DNA from: Stakelama sediminis
GTDB taxonomy: Bacteria; Pseudomonadota; Alphaproteobacteria; Sphingomonadales; Sphingomonadaceae
DNA length: 64,000 nt
Direction of reading: 5' to 3'
NCBI RefSeq assembly: GCF_014199335.1
Contig: NZ_JACIJI010000004.1
Coordinates: 62,001 to 126,000, forward strand
The translations under genes and the position numbers were made by a program. Shown piece after piece: positions 26,767 through 36,485 of the stretch; position 1 is the stretch's first letter; each line of letters starts with the position of its first letter. The notes under the pieces are model-generated. The model ran no database searches and was not told where the DNA came from. It worked only from the letters and a program-made list of their open reading frames with translations.

Positions 26767-27626
26767 GGCATGTGTTTGCGGTACGGATCGGGCCGGTGGG
26801 CTTTCGCGTCGGTTCCGACTGGCGCGCGCCCGTGGCCGCGCTTGAGCATCTGTATCGCGACTATCCCAAACCCGACGACGATATTCCCGATTTCAGCGTG
26901 CGGCTGTTCGCGGCGCGGTTCTGGCGGCGTTTCGTGCGGCCCTCGGTAATGATCGGCGGCGATTATTACCTGCCCGACGCAGCACCGTTGCCGCTGCGGC
27001 TGGGGTTGCTGGCCGCCGAAATGGGAATGAACCTGCAAATGGCGCTCGCCCAGCGGCGCTATCTGCTGCTCCACGCCTCTGCGGTCGAGCGTGACGGCCG
27101 CGCGCTGGTGATGACGGGTATGTCGGGCGCGGGCAAATCGACGCTGGCCGCACTGCTGATGACGCGCGGCTGGCGGCTGATGGGCGACGAATTCGCGCTG
27201 GTCGACCCCGCGACCGGGCTGGTGCATGGCTTTCCCCGGCTGATCAGCCTGAAAAATCAGGCGATCGGGGTGATGGAGGCAGCGTGTCCCGATGGCCGGT
27301 TCGGGCCGCTGCAACCCGACACGCCGAAGGGCGATATCCGCCATCTTGTCCCCCATGCGCGCGCGATTCAGGCGATGCGCGATCCCGCGAAACCGGCGCT
27401 GATCCTGTTCCCCGGTTTCGGCCATGCCGCCGATGAGCGGCCGGTGCTGCCGGGGGAGGCATTTGTGCGGTTGACTCAGGCATCGACCAATTTTGTCGCA
27501 ATGGGTGAAACGGGATTTGACGTACTCACCAGTTTGGTAAAGAACACCCCCGCCCGCGCCATCGACTATCCCGACACCGAAACCGCACTGGCGATGGTCG
27601 AGCGGTTGTGGAGCGAGATCGTATGA
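26763..27626 (+). CDS. HprK-related kinase A
   Basis: 287 aa. The P-loop GMSGAGKST (about residues 119-127) follows LLHASAVERDGRALVM, and WRLMGDEFALVD is the HprK-like Walker B/catalytic Asp region. HprK proper phosphorylates serine of HPr; this shorter relative has no HPr partner here. Similar kinases phosphorylate the C-terminal serine of lasso peptides in paeninodin-type clusters. Overlaps its neighbours by 4 bp on each side. Confidence 0.85.
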   Translation: MRHVFAVRIGPVGFRVGSDWRAPVAALEHLYRDYPKPDDDIPDFSVRLFAARFWRRFVRPSVMIGGDYYLPDAAPLPLRLGLLAAEMGMNLQMALAQRRYLLLHASAVERDGRALVMTGMSGAGKSTLAALLMTRGWRLMGDEFALVDPATGLVHGFPRLISLKNQAIGVMEAACPDGRFGPLQPDTPKGDIRHLVPHARAIQAMRDPAKPALILFPGFGHAADERPVLPGEAFVRLTQASTNFVAMGETGFDVLTSLVKNTPARAIDYPDTETALAMVERLWSEIV

Positions 27627-28627
27627 GCGGTGCGCTGCTCGCTGCCACGCTGCGCGATCCGGCGCAGGCGACCGGATATGATGCGCCGACGTGGAACGCG
27701 CTGATCGCCGCGGCGCGGGCGGAGCAGTTGATCGGCACGCTGGCCCATCGGCTCGATGGACAGGGCATCTCGGAAGCGGCGCAGCGCATCCTGACCGACG
27801 CGCGTGCATCCACCGATCAGGGGCGCATATTGGCATTGTGGGAGGCGGAGGCGTGCCGTCGCGCGCTTGTCACTCTCAACGTGCCGGTCGTGCTGCTGAA
27901 GGGCACCGCCTATGTCGCCGCCGATATGAGCGCGGGGCAGGGGCGGATGATCGGCGATCTCGACATCCTCGTCCCGCGCGACCGGATCGAAACGGTTGAA
28001 CATGCGCTGATCGAGGCGGGCTGGGAATGGGTGAAGCCCGATCCCTATGACGATGCCTATTACCGGCAATGGATGCACGAACTGCCGCCGCTGATCCATC
28101 GCGAACGCGACCGGATGATCGACGTGCATCACACCATCCTGCCGCTGACCGCGCAGATTACGCCCGATGCCGATGCGATGATCCGCGACAGCGTGACGTT
28201 GGCAAACGGGCTGCGCGTCCTCAATCCGCAGGACATGATCTGTCACGCGGTCGCGCATCTGCTGGCCGATGGCGATCTGGCGGGCGGGATGCGCAACCTG
28301 TGGGACATTCACTGCATGTTGAGCGGGTTCGGCACGCAGGGGCTGGAGGAGCGTGCCCGCCTGCACGGTCTGCACCGCCATGTCCGGCGTGCGGCAAGGC
28401 TGGCCAATGCGTTGTACGGTACCGCGATTCCGCAGGACTGGCGCACCCGCGACAGTGTCGATGCGCTGTTCAAGAAGCGCCTGCTCGCCCGCGACGGCTG
28501 GGGGCAGGTGCGGCCCAAATGGGTCGAGCACGGCTTTTTCATCCGCTCGCACTGGTTGCGGATGCCGCCCGCGATGCTGGCCCGGCATTTGTGGACCAAG
28601 TGGCGCAAGGGCCATCGCCCGAACTGA
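27623..28627 (+). CDS. Nucleotidyltransferase family protein (NTP_transf_5 type)
   Basis: 334 aa from ATG 27623, 4-bp overlap with the kinase gene. The VVLLKGTAYVAADM and GRMIGDLDILVPRDRIE block with the D-x-D metal pair identifies the family, and DVHHTILPL with HAVAHLLADGDL follows. Homologues occur in lasso-peptide and polysaccharide clusters beside HprK-like kinases. Which nucleotide or target is used cannot be read. Confidence 0.82.
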   Translation: MSGALLAATLRDPAQATGYDAPTWNALIAAARAEQLIGTLAHRLDGQGISEAAQRILTDARASTDQGRILALWEAEACRRALVTLNVPVVLLKGTAYVAADMSAGQGRMIGDLDILVPRDRIETVEHALIEAGWEWVKPDPYDDAYYRQWMHELPPLIHRERDRMIDVHHTILPLTAQITPDADAMIRDSVTLANGLRVLNPQDMICHAVAHLLADGDLAGGMRNLWDIHCMLSGFGTQGLEERARLHGLHRHVRRAARLANALYGTAIPQDWRTRDSVDALFKKRLLARDGWGQVRPKWVEHGFFIRSHWLRMPPAMLARHLWTKWRKGHRPN

Positions 28628-28680
28628 CTGGACTTACGTGCAAATCGGCGGCAATCTCGGCCGAAACAGGGGGTAAGGAT

Positions 28681-29094
28681 ATGCAGTTTCGGGGTTTTGC
28701 GGCGCTCGTCATGGCCGGGGCGCTGGCCGCATGCAGCATGGGCAAAGATGTGCCCGTGGCCGAACAGGCGACGAAGCAGTTTCACGCCATGCTGAATGCC
28801 GGACAGTCGGAAGCGATCTACAAGGCGACCGCGCCGGGGATGAAGGCCGCCACCAGCCAGGGCGATTTCGTCAAGCTGCTCGATGCCGTCCATCGCAAGC
28901 TGGGCGCGTTTCAGTCGGGCGAGACGCAGGGGTGGAACGATGCCTGGAACAATGGCCGCCACCTGATCACCCTCAACTATCACGCCAAATATGCGCGCGG
29001 CGAAGCGAACGAAACCTTCGTCTATCACATCACCGACCACAAGGCGGCGCTATACGGGTACAACGTCAATTCCAATGCGCTGATCGAGAACTGA
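28681..29094 (+). CDS. Small lipoprotein, DUF4019-like
   Basis: 137 aa from ATG 28681. Lipoprotein signal with lipobox LAAC (Cys18), then EQATKQFHAMLNAGQSEAIY, aromatic strands, and YHAKYARGEANETFVYHI; the shape resembles the cystatin-like DUF4019/DUF3887 lipoproteins, a weak match. It is 54 bp after the HPr-rel-A cassette on the same strand and may belong to the same transcript. Confidence 0.7.
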   Translation: MQFRGFAALVMAGALAACSMGKDVPVAEQATKQFHAMLNAGQSEAIYKATAPGMKAATSQGDFVKLLDAVHRKLGAFQSGETQGWNDAWNNGRHLITLNYHAKYARGEANETFVYHITDHKAALYGYNVNSNALIEN

Positions 29095-29100
29095 GCGGCT

Positions 29101-29772
29101 TCAACTCAAGCGTTCGAGCACAGGTATCAGGTCGGCATAGCGGTCGATTACCGCGTCGGCACCCAGTTCCGCGACCGGGCCATGGGCAAAGCCGAAGCTG
29201 ACCGCCACGCATGGCACGCCCGCATTGCGCGCGGCGCGGGTGTCGAAGTCCGAATCGCCGACAAATGCCGCCTTGCCGCCGCCGCAGCGTTCGACCATCG
29301 CGTCAATCGGCGCGCGGTCGGGTTTGCGTTTGCCCTCGCCCAGCGAATCGCCGCCGATCAGGCAGGCGAAGCGGTCGCGCAGGCCCAGTTCGCGTAGCAA
29401 CTTGTCGGCGAGGTGTTCGGGTTTGTTGGTGACCACGGCCAGTGTCACCCCGCGTGCTGCCAGCGTATCGAGGGCCGTTTCCACACCGGGAAAGGCGTGC
29501 GTCTCCAACGCGATATGCGCTGCGTAATAGTCGATCATCCTGTCGTAGAGCGCGTCGAAGCCGGTATTGGGACATCCGCCGGTTGCCTCCAGCGCGCGGC
29601 GCAGCATCCGGGGCGATCCGCCGCCGATAAAGGTCAGCACCTGTTCGCGTGACACCGGGGCGCGGCCCAGTTCGGCAAGCGCGATATTGACCGAACTGGT
29701 CAGGTCGCCGCTGCTATCCACCAGTGTTCCGTCAAGGTCGAAGCCGATGATGGCGAAGGGAAAGTCGGACAT
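29101..29772 (-). CDS. gph: Phosphoglycolate phosphatase
   Basis: 223 aa from ATG 29772. HAD hydrolase with nucleophile motif DLDGTLVDS, cap domain, VVTNKPEHLADKLL (motif II T), Lys in GKRKPDRAP and GDSDFDTRAARNAG (motif IV). Removes 2-phosphoglycolate from DNA repair or photorespiration-like reactions. It converges with the upstream lipoprotein and is divergent from glmU. Confidence 0.85.
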   Translation of the reverse strand: MSDFPFAIIGFDLDGTLVDSSGDLTSSVNIALAELGRAPVSREQVLTFIGGGSPRMLRRALEATGGCPNTGFDALYDRMIDYYAAHIALETHAFPGVETALDTLAARGVTLAVVTNKPEHLADKLLRELGLRDRFACLIGGDSLGEGKRKPDRAPIDAMVERCGGGKAAFVGDSDFDTRAARNAGVPCVAVSFGFAHGPVAELGADAVIDRYADLIPVLERLS

Positions 29773-29858
29773 GGCGCCGTCTTTGCCCGCAAGCTTGTGG
29801 AAATGGCAACCATATCGTGGCAGGCACGGGCCGCTCACACCGCCTGATGGAGACCATG

Positions 29859-31211
29859 ATGCCGTCCACGCCGATTGCCGCGATCATCCTTGCCGCCGGA
29901 AAGGGCACGCGGATGAAGTCCGATCTGCACAAGGTGCTGCATCCCATTGCCGGGCGACCGATGCTGCTCCACCTGATCGACAGTTTCGATGCGGCGGGTG
30001 CGGCGAAGCGCGTGGTCGTTATCGGCTCGGCACGCGAACAGATCGAGGCGGCGGTGGCGGAGCGCAACGTCGATCTGGCGCTTCAGTCCGAACAACTCGG
30101 CACCGCGCACGCCACGCAGATGGCGAAGGACGCGCTGACCGGTTTCGACGGCACGGTGATCGTCGCGTTCGGCGATACGCCGTTCCTGAAACCCGAAACC
30201 ATTACCCGGCTGGCCGGTGCGCTGGAGGGGGAGGGCGCACCGCGTATCGCCGTGCTGGGCTTCCGCCCCGATGATGCCAAGGCCTATGGCCGGATCATCG
30301 CGGACGATGAGGGCGCGATTGCCAAGATGGTCGAATTTAAGGATGCGAATGCCGCAGAACGGGCCGTCACGCTATGCAATTCGGGCGTCACCGCGGTGCG
30401 CGCCGCCGATTTGTGGCCGCTGCTCGACCGGGTCGGCAATGACAATGCGGCGGGCGAATATTATCTGCCCGATATCGTCATGCTGGCGCTGGCCGACGGC
30501 GACCGGGCGCAGGTGATCGAAACCGATGCGGATGAGGTTATCGGCATCAACAGCCGTGCCGAGCTCGCTTATGCCGAGCATCGCTGGCAACAGGCGCGCC
30601 GGGCGCAGGCGATGGCCGATGGTGCGACTCTGATCGCACCGGAAACGGTGTGGTTCGCCTATGACACGCAGGTCGGCCGCGATGTGGTGATCGAACCCAA
30701 TGTGGTGTTCGGCCCCGGTGTGGAGGTTGCCGATCATGTCGTCCTCCACGCCTTCAGTCATCTGGAGGGCGCGCGCGTCGCCGGCGGTGCCTCGGTCGGT
30801 CCCTATGCCCGGCTGCGCCCCGGCGCGGTGCTGGAGGAAGATGCGAAGGTCGGCAACTTCGTCGAGATGAAAAAGGCGGTGCTGGGCAAGGGCGCGAAGG
30901 CAAGCCACCTGACTTATCTGGGCGATGCGCAGGTCGGCGCGGGTGCGAATATCGGCGCGGGTACCATCACCTGCAATTATGACGGCTATTTCAAATACCG
31001 GACGGTGATCGGGGAGGGGGCGTTTATCGGCTCCAACTCCGCGCTGGTCGCACCCGTCACCATCGGCGACGGCGCGCTGGTTGCCGCCGGATCAGTGGTG
31101 ACGCGCGATGTGGAGGCCGATGCGCTGTGCCTTGTCCGTCCGCCGCAGGAGGCGAAACCCGGCTGGGCCAAACGCTTTCGCGAACGGATGCTGGCGCGTA
31201 AGAAGGGGTGA
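29859..31211 (+). CDS. glmU: Bifunctional UDP-GlcNAc pyrophosphorylase/GlcN-1-P acetyltransferase
   Basis: 450 aa from ATG 29859, 6 nt after GGAG. N-terminal uridyltransferase with LAAGKGTRMKSDLHKVLHPI, then C-terminal left-handed beta helix with GVEVADHVVLHAFSHLEG, NYDGYFKYRTVIGEGAFIGS and GSVVTRDV. Makes UDP-GlcNAc for peptidoglycan and LPS. glmS follows on the same strand. Confidence 0.96.
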   Translation: MPSTPIAAIILAAGKGTRMKSDLHKVLHPIAGRPMLLHLIDSFDAAGAAKRVVVIGSAREQIEAAVAERNVDLALQSEQLGTAHATQMAKDALTGFDGTVIVAFGDTPFLKPETITRLAGALEGEGAPRIAVLGFRPDDAKAYGRIIADDEGAIAKMVEFKDANAAERAVTLCNSGVTAVRAADLWPLLDRVGNDNAAGEYYLPDIVMLALADGDRAQVIETDADEVIGINSRAELAYAEHRWQQARRAQAMADGATLIAPETVWFAYDTQVGRDVVIEPNVVFGPGVEVADHVVLHAFSHLEGARVAGGASVGPYARLRPGAVLEEDAKVGNFVEMKKAVLGKGAKASHLTYLGDAQVGAGANIGAGTITCNYDGYFKYRTVIGEGAFIGSNSALVAPVTIGDGALVAAGSVVTRDVEADALCLVRPPQEAKPGWAKRFRERMLARKKG

Positions 31212-31345
31212 CGGATCAAGGGGGTGCGCTATGTTCCTGTGGCTGCGTTTTTGCAGGCGGAAGCGTTCAGCCCCTGTTATGTATTTCCATGCTGTTGCAT
31301 AGCGTTTTGACGCAATCTTCACGGGTCGAAAGGTAGCACGCATTC

Positions 31346-33169
<1,824 letters not shown>

Positions 33170-33197
33170 CGGAGGCGCGCTACCTGATCGTTGCGTT

Positions 33198-33259
33198 CGT
33201 CATTGCGAGTCCGGCATAGCCGGACGAAGCAATCTCCTGCATTGGCCGGAGATTGCTTC
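33198..33259. repeat. CGTCATTGCGAG repeat with perfect 12-bp hairpin
   Basis: CGTCATTGCGAG (33198-33209), a GTCCGGC/GCCGGAC hairpin, then GAAGCAATCTCC (33226-33237) perfectly inverted as GGAGATTGCTTC (33248-33259). Same family as 4207-4253. It lies between glmS and the low-GC orphan gene. Confidence 0.7.
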
Positions 33260-33275
33260 GCTGCGGGAGAGGAAA

Positions 33276-33668
33276 ATGTCGACAGGAAGGCGAATATTCG
33301 AAGCACTAATTTTCACCGTCCTTTTCGCTTGGGGTGTTGCGAGTTTTGTCCAAGGCGCGGCTATCAGTCTTTTCATCCAAAATAGCGATCAATCTCACGC
33401 GGGGGATTTTATCGGCATTTTGTATTCAAGCGTTATTATTGCATTTTTCGTAGGAATTTTTCGAGCCAGAATAGCTTCTATTCTATCATTTTTATTGGGA
33501 TTGATTCTCATATACTGGTTAATGGCAAGTGATGGATTTTCTCATGATGCCATGACTACGAAGGCATTGTTCTGGAGCATTATTATCAGACCTTTTCTTG
33601 CTGGCGCATTGCTTCTTATTGTTTCATCCATCGGACCTGCAGGGCAATTTTTGCGCTCAAAACGATAA
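33276..33668 (+). CDS. Low-GC orphan membrane protein
   Basis: 130 aa from ATG 33276 with GGGAGAGGAAA. About four hydrophobic segments (8-30, 42-62, 66-88, 96-118). The gene is plainly AT-rich next to neighbours of about two-thirds GC, is flanked by palindromic repeats on both sides, and is not a family I recognise. Foreign origin is likely. Confidence 0.6.
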   Translation: MSTGRRIFEALIFTVLFAWGVASFVQGAAISLFIQNSDQSHAGDFIGILYSSVIIAFFVGIFRARIASILSFLLGLILIYWLMASDGFSHDAMTTKALFWSIIIRPFLAGALLLIVSSIGPAGQFLRSKR

Positions 33669-33692
33669 ACCGCTGATTCGTTGACCAAAACA

Positions 33693-33720
33693 CGTCATCC
33701 CAGCTTGCGCTGGGATGACG
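33693..33720. repeat. CGTCATCCCAGC perfect palindromic repeat
   Basis: CGTCATCCCAGC-TTGC-GCTGGGATGACG is a perfect 12-bp inverted repeat with a 4-nt loop after the orphan gene. A longer diverged relative is at 59871-59944. Confidence 0.75.
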
Positions 33721-33761
33721 ATTTGGGCGCCGAGAAACGGGCTGCGTGTTGCGGTGGCGCG

Positions 33762-34304
33762 TTAGTCGCTGTCCTCCAGTGGATAGCGGGCGACCGCTTC
33801 GTAGCTGGCGCCTTCGCTGCCCAGCGTGCTTTCGTAGAGCAGGAAGTGGGTGAAGCGTATCGGTGGCGAGGTAAGCGGTGAAGCTTCGGCGAGAAACCGG
33901 TCGACCGGCCCGGCGCTGCGGTTGAGGCGCGCCAGCGTGATATGCGGAAGATAGGCGCGGCGTTCCGGTTCCAGCCCCAGTCGTACCAGCGCCCGGTCGA
34001 TCTTGCGATGCAGCTGCGTGATGGCGTCATGCGGGGCCAGACCTGCCCAGACGGCATTGGGACGGCCCTTGCTGTCGAATTGTCCGACGCCCGCAAGTGC
34101 CAGATCGAGCGCGGGAAAGCGCACATTGCCCAGTGCCAGGGCGATATCCTCGGCCAGCGGACGCTCCGCTTCACCGATGAAGCGCAGGGTAATGTGCAGT
34201 TGCTCGGGCGACTGCCAGCGCGCATGGTCGATACCGGCCATCAGCGGCATCAGCAGGTCGCGCATCGCGGCGGGCGGGCGCAGTCCGACAAAAAGACGAT
34301 GCAT
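33762..34304 (-). CDS. thpR: RNA 2',3'-cyclic phosphodiesterase (2H family)
   Basis: 180 aa. The N-terminal HRLFVGLRPPAAMRDLL and two catalytic H-x-T-x motifs, HITLRFIGE and HITLARLNR, define the 2'-5' RNA ligase-like 2H family. It opens 2',3'-cyclic phosphates; the cell role is unclear. Confidence 0.93.
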   Translation of the reverse strand: MHRLFVGLRPPAAMRDLLMPLMAGIDHARWQSPEQLHITLRFIGEAERPLAEDIALALGNVRFPALDLALAGVGQFDSKGRPNAVWAGLAPHDAITQLHRKIDRALVRLGLEPERRAYLPHITLARLNRSAGPVDRFLAEASPLTSPPIRFTHFLLYESTLGSEGASYEAVARYPLEDSD

Positions 34305-34391
34305 AACCCGGTAATCCTTAACCCTTCATGGCTGGAAATTCGATCCGGTTTTGCTTGAAAAACTGCGAACTAATCGCGATATTCGCTTTAT

Positions 34392-34407
34392 CCGGCATCG
34401 TTGCCGG
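34392..34407 (+). promoter_or_regulatory. Leader hairpin before the Bax-inhibitor-1 gene
   Basis: CCGGCA-TCGT-TGCCGG lies 3 nt before the AAAGGAG ribosome site. The ybhL leader motif is known upstream of such genes in Rhizobiales; this is a small stem only, so equivalence is a guess. Confidence 0.35.
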
Positions 34408-34422
34408 GCAAAGGAGTTTATG

Positions 34423-35169
34423 ATGGCTAACTGGTCTGATCCCCGGACGACCGCCGCTCGATTTGCGACGGGCGCTGGCGCACAAGCGCAAGCGTACGAC
34501 GCGGGGCTGCGGTCCTACATGCTTTCGGTCTATAATTATATGGCCTCCGGCGTCCTGCTCACCGGCATCGTCGCGATGCTGTTTTCGATGGGCGGCATCA
34601 CCTCGCCCGCCGCGCAGGTGTTCATCCATGGCGGTATCCTGAAATGGGTTATCATGCTGTCGCCGCTGGCGATCGTGTTTGCGATGAGCTTCGGTCAGGC
34701 GCGGATGCAAACCTCGACCCTGCAAATGCTCTATTGGGCGTTCGCGGTGCTGATGGGATTGTCGCTGTCGACGATTTTCCTCGTCTATTCGGGCACGTCG
34801 ATCGCGCAGGCATTCTTCGCGACCGCCGCCGGTTTCGCGGGGCTTAGCCTCTATGGCTACACCACGAAGAAAGACCTGTCGGCGATGGGTACCTTCCTCA
34901 TCATGGGGCTGGTCGGCCTGATCGTGGCGATGCTGATCAATCTGTTCGTGCAGTCGAGCACGCTGAACCTGGTGATTTCGTTCGCCGGAGTGCTGATTTT
35001 CGCAGGGCTGACCGCCTATGACACGCAGAAGATCAAGAGCATGTATGCCCATGTCGCGGGTACGGACATGATGGGCAAGGTCGTGATCATGGGGGCGCTG
35101 AACCTCTATCTCGACTTCATCAACATGTTCCTGTTCCTGCTGCGCCTGATGGGTAACGGCCGTAACTGA
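34423..35169 (+). CDS. Bax inhibitor-1/YccA family membrane protein
   Basis: 248 aa from ATG 34423 (AAAGGAG 7 nt upstream; ATG 34420 is also possible). Seven hydrophobic segments; family blocks AGFAGLSLYGYTTKKDLSAM, ILIFAGLTAYDTQKIK with the acidic pair region, and ALNLYLDFINMF at the end. YbhL-like proteins form pH-dependent calcium leak channels in the inner membrane. Confidence 0.93.
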   Translation: MANWSDPRTTAARFATGAGAQAQAYDAGLRSYMLSVYNYMASGVLLTGIVAMLFSMGGITSPAAQVFIHGGILKWVIMLSPLAIVFAMSFGQARMQTSTLQMLYWAFAVLMGLSLSTIFLVYSGTSIAQAFFATAAGFAGLSLYGYTTKKDLSAMGTFLIMGLVGLIVAMLINLFVQSSTLNLVISFAGVLIFAGLTAYDTQKIKSMYAHVAGTDMMGKVVIMGALNLYLDFINMFLFLLRLMGNGRN

Positions 35170-35194
35170 TCGCGCCTTTTGAGCGTGGGAGCTG

Positions 35195-35224
35195 AGGTCC
35201 GGCGGGGAAACCTGCCGGGCCTTT
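35195..35224 (+). terminator. Terminator after the Bax-inhibitor-1 gene
   Basis: AGGTCCGGCGGG and CCTGCCGGGCCT form a 12-bp stem with a GAAA tetraloop followed by TTTC. Confidence 0.65.
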
Positions 35225-35286
35225 CGCATTTGTCGGGAACGCCGCACTGCGCGGGCCGTTGACTCTGCAACAACGGGAGAACCGAT

Positions 35287-35475
35287 ATGGCAGACGACAA
35301 ACGCGAACAGGTGATCGACGAACGTGCGACCGACAGCATTTCCGTCACGCCGCCCGAACCGGATGCGGCGGACAAGGAGCAGGAGCAGCGCGACCTCGAC
35401 GAGGAACTGAACGAGTCGATGGATGCGTCCGATCCTCCGGCGAGCACACAGCCGGTGCACAAGTCGGGGGATTGA
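35287..35475 (+). CDS. 62-aa acidic disordered protein, hypothetical
   Basis: Strongly charged, no hydrophobic core (DKREQVIDERATDS, DKEQEQRDLDEELNESMD), low-complexity tail. ATG 35287 follows GGGAGAACCGAT. It lies 39 bp before the CDF transporter gene. Probably a small cytosolic intrinsically disordered protein; family not known. Confidence 0.65.
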   Translation: MADDKREQVIDERATDSISVTPPEPDAADKEQEQRDLDEELNESMDASDPPASTQPVHKSGD

Positions 35476-35514
35476 GCGCGAAAGAGGCATCGGGCTAAAC
35501 ACAGGGGCGGTTAA

Positions 35515-36477
35515 ATGACGGACGGGGGCACGCCGCAGGGCTGGCGCGAGCATATTGTGCTCTACGCCGCGCTGGCGGCAAATCTGGGCATTGCCGTCGC
35601 CAAATTCGTGGCAGCCGGGATAACCGGCTCGTCGTCCATGCTGACCGAGGGATTTCACTCGGTCGTCGACAGCGGCAATCAGGTGCTGATGCTCTATGGC
35701 GAGCATCGTGCCAAACGCCCGCCTGACAGCAGCCGCCCCTTCGGCTATGGCCGCGAACTCTATTTCTGGAGTTTCGTCGTCGCGATCCTGATTTTCGCGA
35801 TCGGTGCGGGCTTCTCCATCTATGAAGGCTGGGTGCATGTGCAGGAGCCGGAGGCGCTGCGCGATCCGCTCATCAACTATATCGTGCTGGGCGTTGCCGC
35901 GCTGATGGAAGGCAGTAGCTGGACCGTCGCGGTTCGGGAGTTTGCGCAGGCCAAGGGCAGAAGTAGCTGGTGGGGTGCCATCCGCGATTCGAAAGACCCC
36001 AGCAGCTTCATCGTCCTGTTCGAAGACAGCGCCGCGCTGGCCGGACTGGCGGTGGCGGCAATCGGTGTCTGGGCAAGCCATTATTTCAACGCGCCATGGA
36101 TGGATGGGATCGCCTCTATCGTCATCGGCGGCATCCTGGGGCTGGTGGCGATCCTGCTGGCGCGCGAAGCGAAAGGGCTGCTGATCGGCGAACCTGCCGA
36201 TCCGGAAGTGATTGAGGCGATCCGGCGCATTGTCGCGGCCCATCCCGGCATTTCCGGCGTCAATCACGTGCGTACCATCCATACATCGCCCGAAACGATC
36301 TTCGTCGCGGTCAGCGCCGATTTCGACGATGCGCTGGCCATGGGAGAGGCGGAAACGCTGATCGAAACAATCGAACAGCGCCTGCGTCACGATATGCCCA
36401 GACTATCCTCCATCTATATCCGCCCGGAAAAGAAGGAGGACGCCGTCGCCAGCCGGGAGGAGGGCGACGGGCTATAG
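35515..36477 (+). CDS. Cation diffusion facilitator transporter
   Basis: 320 aa, six membrane segments. TEGFHSVVDSGNQVLML carries the H-x3-D metal site, LFEDSAALAGLAVAAIG the second (E-D rather than H-x3-D), and a C-terminal cytosolic ferredoxin-like domain (PGISGVNHVRTIHTS). Resembles the SLC30A9-like branch; metal likely Zn or a similar divalent. Converges with the M20 gene. Confidence 0.9.
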   Translation: MTDGGTPQGWREHIVLYAALAANLGIAVAKFVAAGITGSSSMLTEGFHSVVDSGNQVLMLYGEHRAKRPPDSSRPFGYGRELYFWSFVVAILIFAIGAGFSIYEGWVHVQEPEALRDPLINYIVLGVAALMEGSSWTVAVREFAQAKGRSSWWGAIRDSKDPSSFIVLFEDSAALAGLAVAAIGVWASHYFNAPWMDGIASIVIGGILGLVAILLAREAKGLLIGEPADPEVIEAIRRIVAAHPGISGVNHVRTIHTSPETIFVAVSADFDDALAMGEAETLIETIEQRLRHDMPRLSSIYIRPEKKEDAVASREEGDGL

Positions 36478-36485
36478 AAATCGGT

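Noticed and set aside
26071..28627. Complete lasso-peptide biosynthesis cluster
   Set aside because: Kinase, RRE and NTP transferase fit, but no asparagine-synthetase-like cyclase, no B2 transglutaminase-like protease and no typical precursor with an invariant Thr leader were found.
33226..33259. Intrinsic terminator of glmS
   Set aside because: The 12-bp hairpin is perfect but no T-run follows, and the same blocks recur elsewhere, so it is a repeat.
34318..36390. 690-codon open frame on the minus strand opposite the Bax-inhibitor and CDF genes
   Set aside because: Its codons are the mirror of strongly biased GC-rich genes; the His/Arg-rich composition is typical of antisense shadow and both plus-strand genes have clear domains.
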